Origin: Mesorhizobium sp.
Lineage (GTDB): Bacteria; Pseudomonadota; Alphaproteobacteria; Rhizobiales; Rhizobiaceae
NCBI GenBank assembly: GCA_004020365.1
Contig: SAQR01000001.1
Coordinates: 226,088 to 290,087 of the forward strand
DNA: 64,000 nucleotides
Direction of reading: 5' to 3'
The notes beneath the pieces were generated by a model. That model did no database searches and was not told the DNA's origin. It was given only the letters and a program-made list of their open reading frames with translations. Each line of letters starts with the position of its first letter. The first letter of the stretch is position 1. Shown here piece after piece: positions 36,959 to 45,071 of this stretch. The position numbers and the translations under genes are program-made.

Positions 36959-37840
36959 TTACGCGGCCTCGCCTCGAAGGCGCAGTACATCCTTGGATGG
37001 CGGTAAACCGAACTGCCGGGCATATTCCCTGCTGAACTGGTTCGGGCTTTCGTAGCCCACACCGAACGCCACCGAAGTAGCGTTTCCTTCTCCGGCCATA
37101 AGAAGCGTCCGCGCATGCAACAGCCGGACTTGCTTCTGGTACTGGATCGGGCTCAGCGCGGTGACAGCCTTGAAATGACGATGGAACGCCGAAACGCTCA
37201 GGGCCGCCATTTCGGCAAGCGCCTCGACCTTCAAAGGCTTTGCGAAGTTCTCCCTGATCCACTGGATCACGACGGCGATCCGTGAGAGCGCCGCATCTGG
37301 TGCCGCGATGTCCCGAAGCATCCAGCCGAGCGGCCCCTGCAGCACCCGGAAGAGGATCTCCCTTTCGTAGGCAGGCGCGAGCACGGCAGCCTCGTCCGGC
37401 CGGTCCATAAGCCGAAGCATCCGCACCCAGGCGTCGAGGAACTCGTTGTTGACCGGTGCGACCGAGAAGCCCGATCCAAATAGCTTGCTGCAGATCTGAA
37501 CGGGAAGGTCGCTAATCAGCGACGCGACCGCCGGAGGATGAAGCGTCAGGCTGACCGCGAGATACGGCTCCCCGGAGGCCGACGGATGCACCGATCCCAC
37601 GGCCGGAAGATCGACCGATATGACGAAATAGGTGGCCGGATCGTAGGCAAAAGTCCGCTCGCCAACCGTCATCGTCTTCGAGCCCGTCAGGATCAGGTTG
37701 ATCATCGGCTCATAGACGGCCGAAAGCCGATGTTCCGGTATCTCGCCCTGCACCATGGCGACACGGGGGATGCCCGTTTCCGTTCGGCGGTTTTCGGCCG
37801 ACGAGGCCAAGCTGCGCAGTTCCTGAAGTTGCTTTTCCAT
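36959..37840 (-). CDS. AraC-family transcriptional regulator
   Basis: A 293-residue regulator with the AraC_N effector domain (MINLILTGSKTMTVGERTFAYDP, then YFVISVDLPAVG) and two C-terminal helix-turn-helix motifs (LKVEALAEMAALSVSAFHRHFK and ATSVAFGVGYESPNQFSREY). ATG 37840 (MEKQLQELRSLASS) is preferred to in-frame 37897. It is divergent from the SDR-VOC-dehydrogenase-SnoaL operon across 137 bp, the usual layout for an activator of that operon, and the related proteins are often linked to short-chain dehydrogenases. Confidence 0.88.
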   Translation of the reverse strand: MEKQLQELRSLASSAENRRTETGIPRVAMVQGEIPEHRLSAVYEPMINLILTGSKTMTVGERTFAYDPATYFVISVDLPAVGSVHPSASGEPYLAVSLTLHPPAVASLISDLPVQICSKLFGSGFSVAPVNNEFLDAWVRMLRLMDRPDEAAVLAPAYEREILFRVLQGPLGWMLRDIAAPDAALSRIAVVIQWIRENFAKPLKVEALAEMAALSVSAFHRHFKAVTALSPIQYQKQVRLLHARTLLMAGEGNATSVAFGVGYESPNQFSREYARQFGLPPSKDVLRLRGEAA

Positions 37841-37977
37841 GAGGGCGAAGGTGACAGACTGAGGTCGGCTCCGCAAGCGCGAAGCAGAAATAGGCAAGTT
37901 TCAGAGAGAAATGGGTGAGCGCCAGAGATGGCACGGGCCTAGCTTCAGGTCATGCCGAACAGAGAAGGAAAAGCCCC

Positions 37978-38721
37978 ATGAAGATCGTCATCGTTACCGG
38001 GAGCAGCCGGGGCCTCGGAGCGAGCACCGCTATCGAATGCGCCCGCAACGGCATGGGCGTTGTCGTCACCTACAACAGCAATCCGTACAAGGCGAAGGAC
38101 GTTGTGAATACGATCGCGCAGAACGGCGGCAGGGCCGTGGCCCTGAAACTCGACGTCGGCGACATCAACTCGTTCTCGGCGTTTCGTGACGACGTCGCCG
38201 GGAAGTTGGAAACTGTCTTCGGCCGTGGTGATTTCGACTATCTCGTCAACAATGCCGGATACGGCCTCTTCAATCCGATAGCCACAGTCACGGAAGAACA
38301 GTTCGACGGACTGTTCAACGTCCACCTCAAAGGCCCGTTCTTCCTGACCCAGATCCTGCTGCCGCTGATGGCGGACGGTGGCCAGATCATCAACATCACC
38401 AGCGCCACGTCGCGCGTGGCGACCGCTGGCGTGGCACCCTATGCCTCGTTCAAGGGTGGTCTCGAAGTCCTGACCCGCTACATGGCCAAGGAGTTCGGCG
38501 AGCGGGGTATCCGGGCGAACTCGATTGCACCGGGCGCGATCCGCACCGAGCTCGGCGGCGGCCTGAGCGACGAGTTCGAGGTGATGCTTGCAGGCCAGAC
38601 CGCGCTCGGCCGCGTCGGCGAACCCGACGAGATTGGCGGCGTCGTGGCCAGCCTTTTGTCGAACGAGAATCGCTGGATCAATGCCCAGAACATCGAAGTC
38701 GCTGGCGGCTATATCATCTGA
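37978..38721 (+). CDS. Short-chain dehydrogenase/reductase
   Basis: A 247-residue classical SDR. VTGSSRGLGAST is the NAD(P) motif, LVNNAGYG the NNAG motif, ITSATS holds the Ser, and APYASFKGGLE is the YxxxK catalytic pair. ATG 37978 follows AAGGAAAAG. First gene of the plus-strand operon controlled by the divergent AraC regulator. It should reduce or oxidise a carbonyl/alcohol of unknown identity. Confidence 0.9.
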   Translation: MKIVIVTGSSRGLGASTAIECARNGMGVVVTYNSNPYKAKDVVNTIAQNGGRAVALKLDVGDINSFSAFRDDVAGKLETVFGRGDFDYLVNNAGYGLFNPIATVTEEQFDGLFNVHLKGPFFLTQILLPLMADGGQIINITSATSRVATAGVAPYASFKGGLEVLTRYMAKEFGERGIRANSIAPGAIRTELGGGLSDEFEVMLAGQTALGRVGEPDEIGGVVASLLSNENRWINAQNIEVAGGYII

Positions 38722-38736
38722 CCAAAGGAGAGCAGC

Positions 38737-39132
38737 GTGCTCGATCATGTCTTCATCTCAGTCAGCGACATCACCCGCTCGGTCGCCTTCTACGAGGCGG
38801 CGCTGGCACCGCTCGGAATCGTCCATGCACATGACTACGAAGGGAAGGACGGGCCTCCCGGCCATCCGGACCTGAAAGGTTTTGGGGCGAACGGCAGGGT
38901 GTTCTTCTGGCTTCGCGAAGGGGTCGTCGAAGGCCGCTCGGCTCATGTCGGTTTCGTCGCCAAAGGCACCACCCAAGTCGATGCCGCCTACGACGCCGCC
39001 ATGGCTGCGGGTGCAACCGAGATCCATCCGCCCGGCCCGCAGCCTCACTACGACCCACGCTATTACGCCGCGCAGCTTCGCGACCCCGATGGCTACAGCC
39101 TCGAATTCGTCTACAAGGAATGGCAGCACTGA
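38737..39132 (+). CDS. VOC/glyoxalase family protein
   Basis: A 131-residue VOC protein (LDHVFISVSDITRSVAFYEAALAPLGI, then AHVGFVAKGTTQVDAAYDAAMAAGAT and LRDPDGYSLEFVYKE). The start is GTG 38737 with AGGAGA upstream. It follows the SDR by 15 bp and precedes the saccharopine-dehydrogenase-like gene by 1 bp. It could act on the same small carbonyl intermediate, but the reaction is unknown. Confidence 0.86.
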   Translation: MLDHVFISVSDITRSVAFYEAALAPLGIVHAHDYEGKDGPPGHPDLKGFGANGRVFFWLREGVVEGRSAHVGFVAKGTTQVDAAYDAAMAAGATEIHPPGPQPHYDPRYYAAQLRDPDGYSLEFVYKEWQH

Positions 39133-39133
39133 C

Positions 39134-40117
39134 ATGACAAAACTAATGATCTATGGCGCGACCGGCTATACCGGCCGCATGGCAGCGAAACATGCGAAGG
39201 CGGCAGGTACGCCACTCGTGCTCGCCGGCCGCAGCGAAGCGGCTCTGTTGAAGCTCTCTGCCGAACTCGACGTTGATTACCGGGTGTTCGGCCTCAACGA
39301 CACCGCGACGACAGACAAAGGCCTTGCCGATATTTCGGTTCTGTTGAACTGCGCCGGTCCTTTCATGCGGACCGCCGAAGTCCTGATGCGGGCGGCGATC
39401 CGCAATGGCGTACACTATCTCGATACTGCAGCCGAACTCGACAGCTACCGTCTGGCCGAAATCCTGGACGACGAGGCGAAGGCAGCAGGGATCATGCTGA
39501 TGGCAGGCGGTGGTGGCAGCGTCGCAATGCTCGGCAGCCTAGCTGGACACGGTGTCGGGAAGGTCCGCGACCCCCGCAAAATCAGGATCGCGCTGCATGT
39601 CGCAGGTGGTCTCTCGCGCGGGTCGGCGATCAGCGCCATGGAAAATGTCACCACCCGGACCCTGGCTCGTATCGACGGCAAGCTCGTCAGCGCGCCTGCC
39701 GAGGGCATTCGGAAATTCGACTTCGGCAAGGGTGCGGTCGACTGTTTCCCGGTGACACTTCCCGATCTCATCACGATCTGGCGGTCGACGGGCGTCCCTG
39801 ATGTCGAGACCTTTGTGCATGTGACAGGCGACGGCTTTCCGCAGGGCGATCTCTCCCTGCTTCCGGATGGGCCGAGTGAAGAGGATCGTCTCGCGAACCG
39901 ATACCAGGCGGCCGTCGAAGTCACCGACGCGGAAGGCCAGGTGATCCGTTCGCTTCTCGACACGGTCAACGGCTACACCTTCACCGCGATGGCTGCGGCC
40001 GAAGCTGGCCGCCGTGTGCTCGCAGGCGAAGTCTGTCCCGGCTTCCAGACGCCCGCCGTTCTGTTCGGAAGCGGCTTCGCTCAGACCATCGCCGACACCA
40101 CGATCATCGACATCTGA
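39134..40117 (+). CDS. Saccharopine dehydrogenase-like oxidoreductase
   Basis: A 327-residue protein with the N-terminal NAD(P)-binding Rossmann motif MIYGATGYTGRMAAK, LAGRSEAAL, LLNCAGPFMRTAEVL and HYLDTAAELDSY, which define trans-acting enoyl-reductase/saccharopine-dehydrogenase-like proteins. ATG 39134 is one base after the previous stop. Family members mostly lack proven substrates; lysine biosynthesis is not implied. It is the third gene of a compact AraC-linked operon. Confidence 0.85.
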   Translation: MTKLMIYGATGYTGRMAAKHAKAAGTPLVLAGRSEAALLKLSAELDVDYRVFGLNDTATTDKGLADISVLLNCAGPFMRTAEVLMRAAIRNGVHYLDTAAELDSYRLAEILDDEAKAAGIMLMAGGGGSVAMLGSLAGHGVGKVRDPRKIRIALHVAGGLSRGSAISAMENVTTRTLARIDGKLVSAPAEGIRKFDFGKGAVDCFPVTLPDLITIWRSTGVPDVETFVHVTGDGFPQGDLSLLPDGPSEEDRLANRYQAAVEVTDAEGQVIRSLLDTVNGYTFTAMAAAEAGRRVLAGEVCPGFQTPAVLFGSGFAQTIADTTIIDI

Positions 40118-40124
40118 GGAACAC

Positions 40125-40451
40125 ATGCAGAAGCTCGTCGAATCCTTTATCGCGACCGCAAACGCCTTCGACGTCGAGGGCACGTTGTCCCTGTTCGCAC
40201 CCGATGCCGTCATCGACGATGATTCGATCGGCGACGCCTTCGTCGGCAGGGACGGCGTCCGGATCTATTTCGAGCGGTTCTTCGTTGGCTACAACACCGC
40301 AAGCAGGCTGCTGTCCATCGAGACGCTGGACGCCTTCAACGCGAACGTCCGCCTCGATTTCACGGGCGATTTCGGCCACGAGATCGGCATCCTCAAGATC
40401 GCGACCAGTTCGGACGGCCTGATCGAGCGCATCGACGCCGGCCTCGCATAG
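40125..40451 (+). CDS. SnoaL-like/NTF2-fold protein
   Basis: A 108-residue NTF2-fold protein: FIATANAFDVEGTLSLFAPDAVIDDDSIGDAFVGRDGVRIYF is the usual SnoaL start. Enzymes of this fold are isomerases, cyclases or hydrolases, or simply ligand-binding. ATG 40125 follows TGAGGAA. It belongs to the same operon as the dehydrogenases. Confidence 0.82.
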   Translation: MQKLVESFIATANAFDVEGTLSLFAPDAVIDDDSIGDAFVGRDGVRIYFERFFVGYNTASRLLSIETLDAFNANVRLDFTGDFGHEIGILKIATSSDGLIERIDAGLA

Positions 40452-40558
40452 CAGATCCATAAACAGCTTCGCCGAAACAACGAACATCTGCGCCGAAGGC
40501 GCCGATACCGGGGAAGGTTTGCATCCGGCGGGCCTCCGGCACAAGAAAGAGTACGTTC

Positions 40559-41029
40559 ATGACAACCTCGACCTCTCTCACTCAGGAGGCCGCTGACAAG
40601 CTGGCTGTCGTCGAAGCGCTATATCGCTTCGCGGCTGGTATCGACCTCCGCAACAAGGAGCTTCTCTCGTCGTCGCTCGCAGAAAACGCGGTCTCGGACT
40701 TCCGGCCGGCCGCCGCCAAGGCCGGGTTCGAATATCCGGTCATCGAAGGCCGGGATGTTATCGTCGCGGCCTTGTCGACGTCGCTCAGCACGCTGGACAC
40801 GACCCATTCCGTCAGCAATCCGCGTGTGACCATCGACGGCGACACGGCACGCATGGATGTGCTCGTGGAAGCCCAGCACGTTCCCCGCAGCGATCCCTCG
40901 CGTCATTATCTGATGAAGAACCGCTACGACGTCGAGCTGATCCGGGCAGGCGATGTCTGGGTCATCACGCGCAATACGGTCGACAATGTCTGGCGGACAG
41001 GCGATCTGACGGTTCTCTCCGAGATCTAA
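40559..41029 (+). CDS. SnoaL-like/NTF2-fold protein
   Basis: A 156-residue NTF2-fold protein: ALYRFAAGIDLRNKELLSSSLAENAVSDF, then VIEGRDVIVAALSTSLSTLDTTHSVSNPRVTIDG and a C-terminal YDVELIRAGDVWVITRNTVDNVWRTG. It is longer than and distinct from its neighbour. Start ATG 40559. Last gene of the AraC-linked operon, followed by a weak hairpin. Confidence 0.84.
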   Translation: MTTSTSLTQEAADKLAVVEALYRFAAGIDLRNKELLSSSLAENAVSDFRPAAAKAGFEYPVIEGRDVIVAALSTSLSTLDTTHSVSNPRVTIDGDTARMDVLVEAQHVPRSDPSRHYLMKNRYDVELIRAGDVWVITRNTVDNVWRTGDLTVLSEI

Positions 41030-41054
41030 GTCTCCAAAGAAGACGACGCGAATG

Positions 41055-41089
41055 GAATGGCGGTGGGGCTTTTGTTTCCGCTGCCATTC
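41055..41089 (+). terminator. Hairpin after the SnoaL gene, possible terminator
   Basis: GAATGGC (41055-41061) and GCCATTC (41083-41089) can pair around a 21-nt loop that includes CTTTTGTTT. There is no T run after the stem, so it is a weak call. Confidence 0.35.
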
Positions 41090-41238
41090 TCATGCGGATG
41101 ACCGCTCTTGACGCACATGCCATCTCCTCAGTCCGCTTCCATGTCCGCTTTAGCGACGCCGCCGGGGTAGACCTTATGACCGAGATCGGGCGCGAAGCGG
41201 ACGCTTCCTCAGCACTACATCTGCATTTTCCAACCGGT

Positions 41239-41552
41239 CATCTGGGAAAACTCCCTCTGGGCCACCGGTCTGCGCTAATCAAGGTAGTCTGCCAAATCCT
41301 GCAAATGGATACCCATGGCACATTTCTGACTTGTTTCTATTCGCATGAGCGGCAAGGCGATGTCGCCTGAACTGAGTTTGCGGAGAAAGTTCGGGAGCGT
41401 CAGGTGCGAAAAGAAATCGCGCCGGACCTGATCCAGCGGAATGATGGCCTTACCATTGTATTGGGCCATGAGCAGAAAAGCGGTGTTGAATGACATTGAT
41501 GGTTATGCTTTGAAAATTAGAATGAAATGAATCACATATCACAGAGGCCGGC
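41239..41552. repeat. Right-end module of block B, ~314 bp
   Basis: It matches 36086-36398 along its whole length (roughly 90% by eye), from CATCTGGGAAAACTCCCTCT to CACAGAGGCCGGC. It carries the second PrtN-like gene. At its right edge it is joined directly to the degraded attachment repeat, without the dusA 5' fragment present in copy 2. Confidence 0.9.
41275..41496 (-). CDS. PrtN-like (pyocin activator family) small protein, copy 2
   Basis: A 73-residue paralog of 36085-36342: MSFNTAFLLMAQYNGKAIIP, LDQVRRDFFSHLTLPNFLRK, SGDIALPLMRIETSQK, IHLQDLADYLD. It lacks the basic C-terminal extension of copy 1. Position and orientation relative to the attachment repeat are the same, so it is part of a reused element terminus rather than cargo. 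Confidence 0.85.
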   Translation of the reverse strand: MSFNTAFLLMAQYNGKAIIPLDQVRRDFFSHLTLPNFLRKLSSGDIALPLMRIETSQKCAMGIHLQDLADYLD

Positions 41553-41639
41553 GTCGCGAAAAGCAACGTATTCAACAACTTAGCGGAATCAGTTCCTCTA
41601 AGTTGTACTGTCGTTGTACTCGTCCGGCGCGTTTGGGCG
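41551..41639 (+). repeat. Degraded attachment-like repeat, copy 3
   Basis: GCGTCGCGAAAAGCAACG, ATTCAACAACTTA, TAAGTTGTACTG and TTGTACTCGTC align with the non-dusA part of copies 1 and 2, with small deletions. The dusA codons and their leader are missing; the join is at the shared GGCCGGC. It marks the right boundary of block B. Confidence 0.75.
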
Positions 41640-42050
41640 AAAACCGGGCGCATTACGGGGAAGGGGGCACAATGGCGGATAATGCCTTCCACCAATCCCG
41701 GAGGCATTCCGATGAACAAGTTTGAACTGGAATTCTTTGGCGTCAGTCTCAAGGCGCACGGCGCTGCAGTTTGCGTGATGCTCTGTCGTAGAATCCGTCT
41801 GCCAACTAAACACTGATCGACGGCCATACGAGGCCGATGCGGCGCGTTCGCTAGCGACGAATGCATCGAAAGACGGATTATCCGAGGTTCGCTCCAGCCG
41901 GCGTGCCTGATCATCCAGCCGTCGAAAGGCGGCCAACTCCTCTTTGCGTCCGAGCACAACCGAGATAGTTGTCGTTATCCACTATCTCCGCTACGCTCGT
42001 GCTGACGTCGTTTGCTTGCAGCCGCCAACTGGTGCGAAGGGAGTGCCGAC
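41640..42050. other. Gap right of the last attachment repeat
   Basis: About 411 bp containing only a DUF763 3' remnant (41802-41957, minus). AAGGGAG upstream of ATG 42051 is the ribosome site of the next gene. The dusA 3' part expected after a complete attachment site is not here. Confidence 0.5.
41802..41957 (-). pseudogene. C-terminal fragment of a DUF763 protein
   Basis: LGRKEELAAFRRLDDQARRL, then SFDAFVASERAASASYGRRSVFSW resembles the C-terminal end of DUF763 proteins. There is no upstream coding sequence, and after ~52 residues the frame runs into the attachment repeat. It is the second gene in the window cut near a dusA repeat. The family assignment is from memory of its C-terminal motif. 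Confidence 0.5.
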
Positions 42051-43694
42051 ATGGCGAACAGCACGAAGGGTGCCCAACGCGGCGGCGAGCCTCTGCTGGC
42101 TGTCGAACGATTGACGGTGAGCCTGCCGAGCAACATGGAGCGAGCGTTCGCGGTCGAAGACGTATCGTTTAAACTGCACGCCGGCGAGATTCTTTGCATT
42201 ATCGGCGAATCCGGTTCCGGCAAGTCGGTGACGGCGAACGCGGTGATGGGACTATTGCCCTCGACCATCCGCGTCACGTCGGGCAAGATCCTGTTCAAGG
42301 GCCAGGAGATCACCGGCGCCAACGAGACGACGCTGCGCGGGCTTCGCGGCCGCGCGGTATCGATCATCTTCCAGGATCCGCTCTCCGCGCTCAATCCTTT
42401 GATGACGGTCGGCGCCCAGATTGTCGAGGTCATGCGCGCGCACAATGTCGGCGACCGCGACAGCCGCGCGCTCCGGGTGCTGGAATTGCTGGAAGAGGTT
42501 GGCCTGCCCGAACCGCCGCTGATGCAACACCAATATCCGTTCCGCCTTTCCGGCGGACAGCGACAGCGCGTGATGATCGCGATGGCGCTGGCGCTCGATC
42601 CCGATGTGCTGATTGCCGACGAGCCGACAACGGCATTGGATGTGACGACGCAGGCGCAGATCCTCGAATTGATCCGCAAGATCCAACGACGCAAGGGCAT
42701 GAGCGTGATGTTCATCACCCATGATTTCGGCGTCGTCTCCGAGATCGCCGACCGCGTCGTCGTCATGGAGAAGGGCAAGCTGGTCGAACAGGGCCTGACC
42801 GCCGACGTGCTCAACCGTCCCAGTCATCCCTATACGCAACGGTTGATTGCGGCCGTGCCGCGCGTGCGCTCGCTAGAGCGCGAGAAACATGCGGCACAGC
42901 CGGTGGTGATCGAGGTAGACAAGCTCAACAAAATCTATGGCGGGCAGGGAAGTTTCTTCACCAAGGCGCGCATCGTGCATGCGGTCAACGATGTCAGCTT
43001 CTCGATCCGCAAAGGCCAGACGCTGGGCATCGTCGGCGAATCCGGCTCCGGAAAGTCGTCGCTGGGAAGGGTCCTGCTCAAGCTCGCGGAGCCCGACAGC
43101 GGACGCATTATGTTCGACGGGCGCGACATCGCGGCAATGTCGGCCGCCGCGTTCCGCCCGATGCGTCCGTTGATCCAGATGATATTCCAGGATCCGTTCG
43201 CCTCGCTCAACCCGCGCCACACCGTGGGCCGGATCCTGACTGTCGGTCCCGTCGCGCATGGCATGGCGGCGGCGGAGGCGCGCAGCAAGGCGCTGCGCCT
43301 CCTCGGGACGGTGCGGCTCGACCGCGGCGCCTATGACCGCTTTCCGCACGAATTTTCCGGCGGGCAGCGGCAGCGCATCGGCATCGCGCGCGCCCTGATG
43401 TTCGACCCGTTGCTGCTGGTGGCCGACGAGGCGGTCTCGGCGCTCGACGTCTCCATCCAGGCGCAGATCGTGCAGCTGCTCACCGAGATCCAGCGCGACA
43501 CCAATGTGGCGATGATGTTCATCACCCACGATCTGCGCATCGCGAGCCAGATCTGCGACGAAATCGCGGTCATGTATAAGGGCCGCGTGGTCGAGACCGG
43601 AACCCCGGTACAGGTATTCCGCGATCCGCAGAACGACTACACCAAACGGCTCGTGGCGGCCATTCCTGGCGCGGACTGGGAGAGCGCAGCCTGA
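42051..43694 (+). CDS. Fused double ATP-binding protein of a peptide-type ABC importer (DppD-DppF)
   Basis: A 547-residue protein with two complete ATPase domains. Domain 1 has Walker A GESGSGKS, signature LSGGQRQRVMIAMAL and Walker B DVLIADEPTTALDV. Domain 2 has GESGSGKS again, FSGGQRQRIGIARAL and LLLVADEAVSALDV; an Asn-Pro-rich oligopeptide-binding tail (RPSHPYTQRLIAAVPR) joins them. ATG 42051 has AAGGGAG 8 bp upstream; an earlier ATG at 42012 lacks one. It energises the importer encoded at 46479-50058 and is probably transcribed first, separated from it by marR, SDR and FAD-oxidase genes. Confidence 0.93.
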   Translation: MANSTKGAQRGGEPLLAVERLTVSLPSNMERAFAVEDVSFKLHAGEILCIIGESGSGKSVTANAVMGLLPSTIRVTSGKILFKGQEITGANETTLRGLRGRAVSIIFQDPLSALNPLMTVGAQIVEVMRAHNVGDRDSRALRVLELLEEVGLPEPPLMQHQYPFRLSGGQRQRVMIAMALALDPDVLIADEPTTALDVTTQAQILELIRKIQRRKGMSVMFITHDFGVVSEIADRVVVMEKGKLVEQGLTADVLNRPSHPYTQRLIAAVPRVRSLEREKHAAQPVVIEVDKLNKIYGGQGSFFTKARIVHAVNDVSFSIRKGQTLGIVGESGSGKSSLGRVLLKLAEPDSGRIMFDGRDIAAMSAAAFRPMRPLIQMIFQDPFASLNPRHTVGRILTVGPVAHGMAAAEARSKALRLLGTVRLDRGAYDRFPHEFSGGQRQRIGIARALMFDPLLLVADEAVSALDVSIQAQIVQLLTEIQRDTNVAMMFITHDLRIASQICDEIAVMYKGRVVETGTPVQVFRDPQNDYTKRLVAAIPGADWESAA

Positions 43695-43758
43695 GGCCAG
43701 CGGCATCGCAAAAGGAGCCGACTACAGGATCTTTCCGCTTAGCCGCGAAATATAGTTG

Positions 43759-43782
43759 CAAATGTCCACTATCTGGCATTTG
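43759..43782. promoter_or_regulatory. Inverted repeat upstream of marR, candidate operator
   Basis: CAAATG (43759-43764) and CATTTG (43777-43782) are separated by 12 bp in the ~195-bp gap before marR. MarR proteins bind palindromes of about this size and usually repress their own promoter. Confidence 0.5.
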
Positions 43783-43889
43783 ATTACGTTCTAACTTGGA
43801 AATGTCCTGACGACCGGTTCCTGCCGGGTTGGGGAGCGTCTGTTGCGCTCCGCGATCGGCGAAGCCGTGGAAGCGGAGCGGAAGTACGC

Positions 43890-44375
43890 GTGAACGCACG
43901 GTCGAAAACGCCGCCGACGTCGATCACCGAAGTCACGCTGGACGTGCTCGAGGACACGCTGAGCTTTTATATCCGCACCATGAACATCGCGGTGTCGCGC
44001 GACCTCGATGACAAGCTCGAAGGCCTCGACGTGGCCAAGGGCACCGGCAAGATCACCACATTGCTGCTGGTCGACAGCCATCCCGGCATCCGTCCCTCGA
44101 TCATTGCCCAACTGATCCTGCGCGATCGCTCCGCCACCGGCCGGCTGATGGAGCAGATGGAAGATCATGGCCTGATCACGCGGCGGCAGTCCTCGACCGA
44201 CAGCCGCGCGCAGGAACTCTACATCACCGAGAAGGGCGCCGCGCTCGCCGCACGAATCCGCCCGCTGGTGACGGAACAGTCCAGGGACTTCTTCAAATTC
44301 ATCTCCGCCGAGGAACAGCAGCAGCTGATGGACATCCTCAAGCGCGCCTATCGGCGTATCGTGGGCCTGCCGTGA
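43890..44375 (+). CDS. MarR-family transcriptional regulator
   Basis: A 161-residue winged-helix regulator. The dimerisation helix is LDVLEDTLSFYIRTMNIAVSRDL, the recognition region RPSIIAQLILRDRSATGRLMEQMEDHGLI, and the wing TRRQSSTDSRAQELYITEKG. Start is GTG 43890. Its TGA overlaps the GTG of the following SDR by 4 bp. It probably senses a substrate or intermediate of the importer/oxidase operon and controls it. Confidence 0.9.
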   Translation: MNARSKTPPTSITEVTLDVLEDTLSFYIRTMNIAVSRDLDDKLEGLDVAKGTGKITTLLLVDSHPGIRPSIIAQLILRDRSATGRLMEQMEDHGLITRRQSSTDSRAQELYITEKGAALAARIRPLVTEQSRDFFKFISAEEQQQLMDILKRAYRRIVGLP

Positions 44376-45070
44376 CACGGAACCGGGTCGCGCTGGTCTC
44401 CGGAGCGAGCCGCGGCATCGGCGCGGCGACAGCGCGGGAGCTCGCACGGCAGGGCTGGCGGCTGTCGCTCGGCATGCGCGACCCCCGGCTGCCCGAATGG
44501 GCCGATCCCGCCTCGGTCCACATCCATGCCTACGACGCTGCCGGCGCCGACCTCGAGACCGGATGGGTGACGGCGGCGACGGCACGTTTCGGGCGGATCG
44601 ACGCCATTGTCGCTAGTGCGGGCATTTGCAGCACCAGTACGGTCATCGAGGCCGATGACGACGAACTGAACCGGCTTCTCGAGATCAATTGCAAGGCGCC
44701 GCGCCGGCTGGCCAAGGCGGCGTGGAACGCGCTTACGGCGAGCGGGCGCGGCAGGGTGATCATCCTCGGCTCGCTTTCGGGCAAAAGGGTCAAGCACGCG
44801 GGCTCCGGCCTCTATTCGATGACGAAATTCGCGGCTGTTGCGCTTGCCCATGGCATTCGCCACGCCGGCTTCGATGTCGGCATCCGTGCCACCGCGGTCT
44901 GTCCTGGCCTGGTCGACACCGACATGGCCCGCGCGCTCGAGGCGCGCGCCCCGGCTGACATGACCGACCCGGCCGATCTTGCTCGCATCATCGCCATGCT
45001 CGTCGATCTGCCCAATGAAGCGAGCGTCGCCGAGTTCACCCTGAATTGCCAACTGGAAGAATTCTACTGA
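44372..45070 (+). CDS. Short-chain dehydrogenase/reductase
   Basis: A 232-residue SDR: VSGASRGIGAATA is the NAD(P) motif, ASAGIC replaces the common NAG loop, ILGSLSG holds the Ser, and SGLYSMTKFAAV the YxxxK pair. GTG 44372 overlaps the preceding stop. It precedes an FAD oxidase by 1 bp, so it may reduce or oxidise a carbonyl or alcohol from that step. Confidence 0.88.
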   Translation: MTRNRVALVSGASRGIGAATARELARQGWRLSLGMRDPRLPEWADPASVHIHAYDAAGADLETGWVTAATARFGRIDAIVASAGICSTSTVIEADDDELNRLLEINCKAPRRLAKAAWNALTASGRGRVIILGSLSGKRVKHAGSGLYSMTKFAAVALAHGIRHAGFDVGIRATAVCPGLVDTDMARALEARAPADMTDPADLARIIAMLVDLPNEASVAEFTLNCQLEEFY

Positions 45071-45071
45071 C

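Noticed and set aside
27500-41640. An integrase or transposase within the blocks
   Set aside because: Every sizeable gene was assigned to another family; no tyrosine or serine recombinase or transposase motifs were seen.
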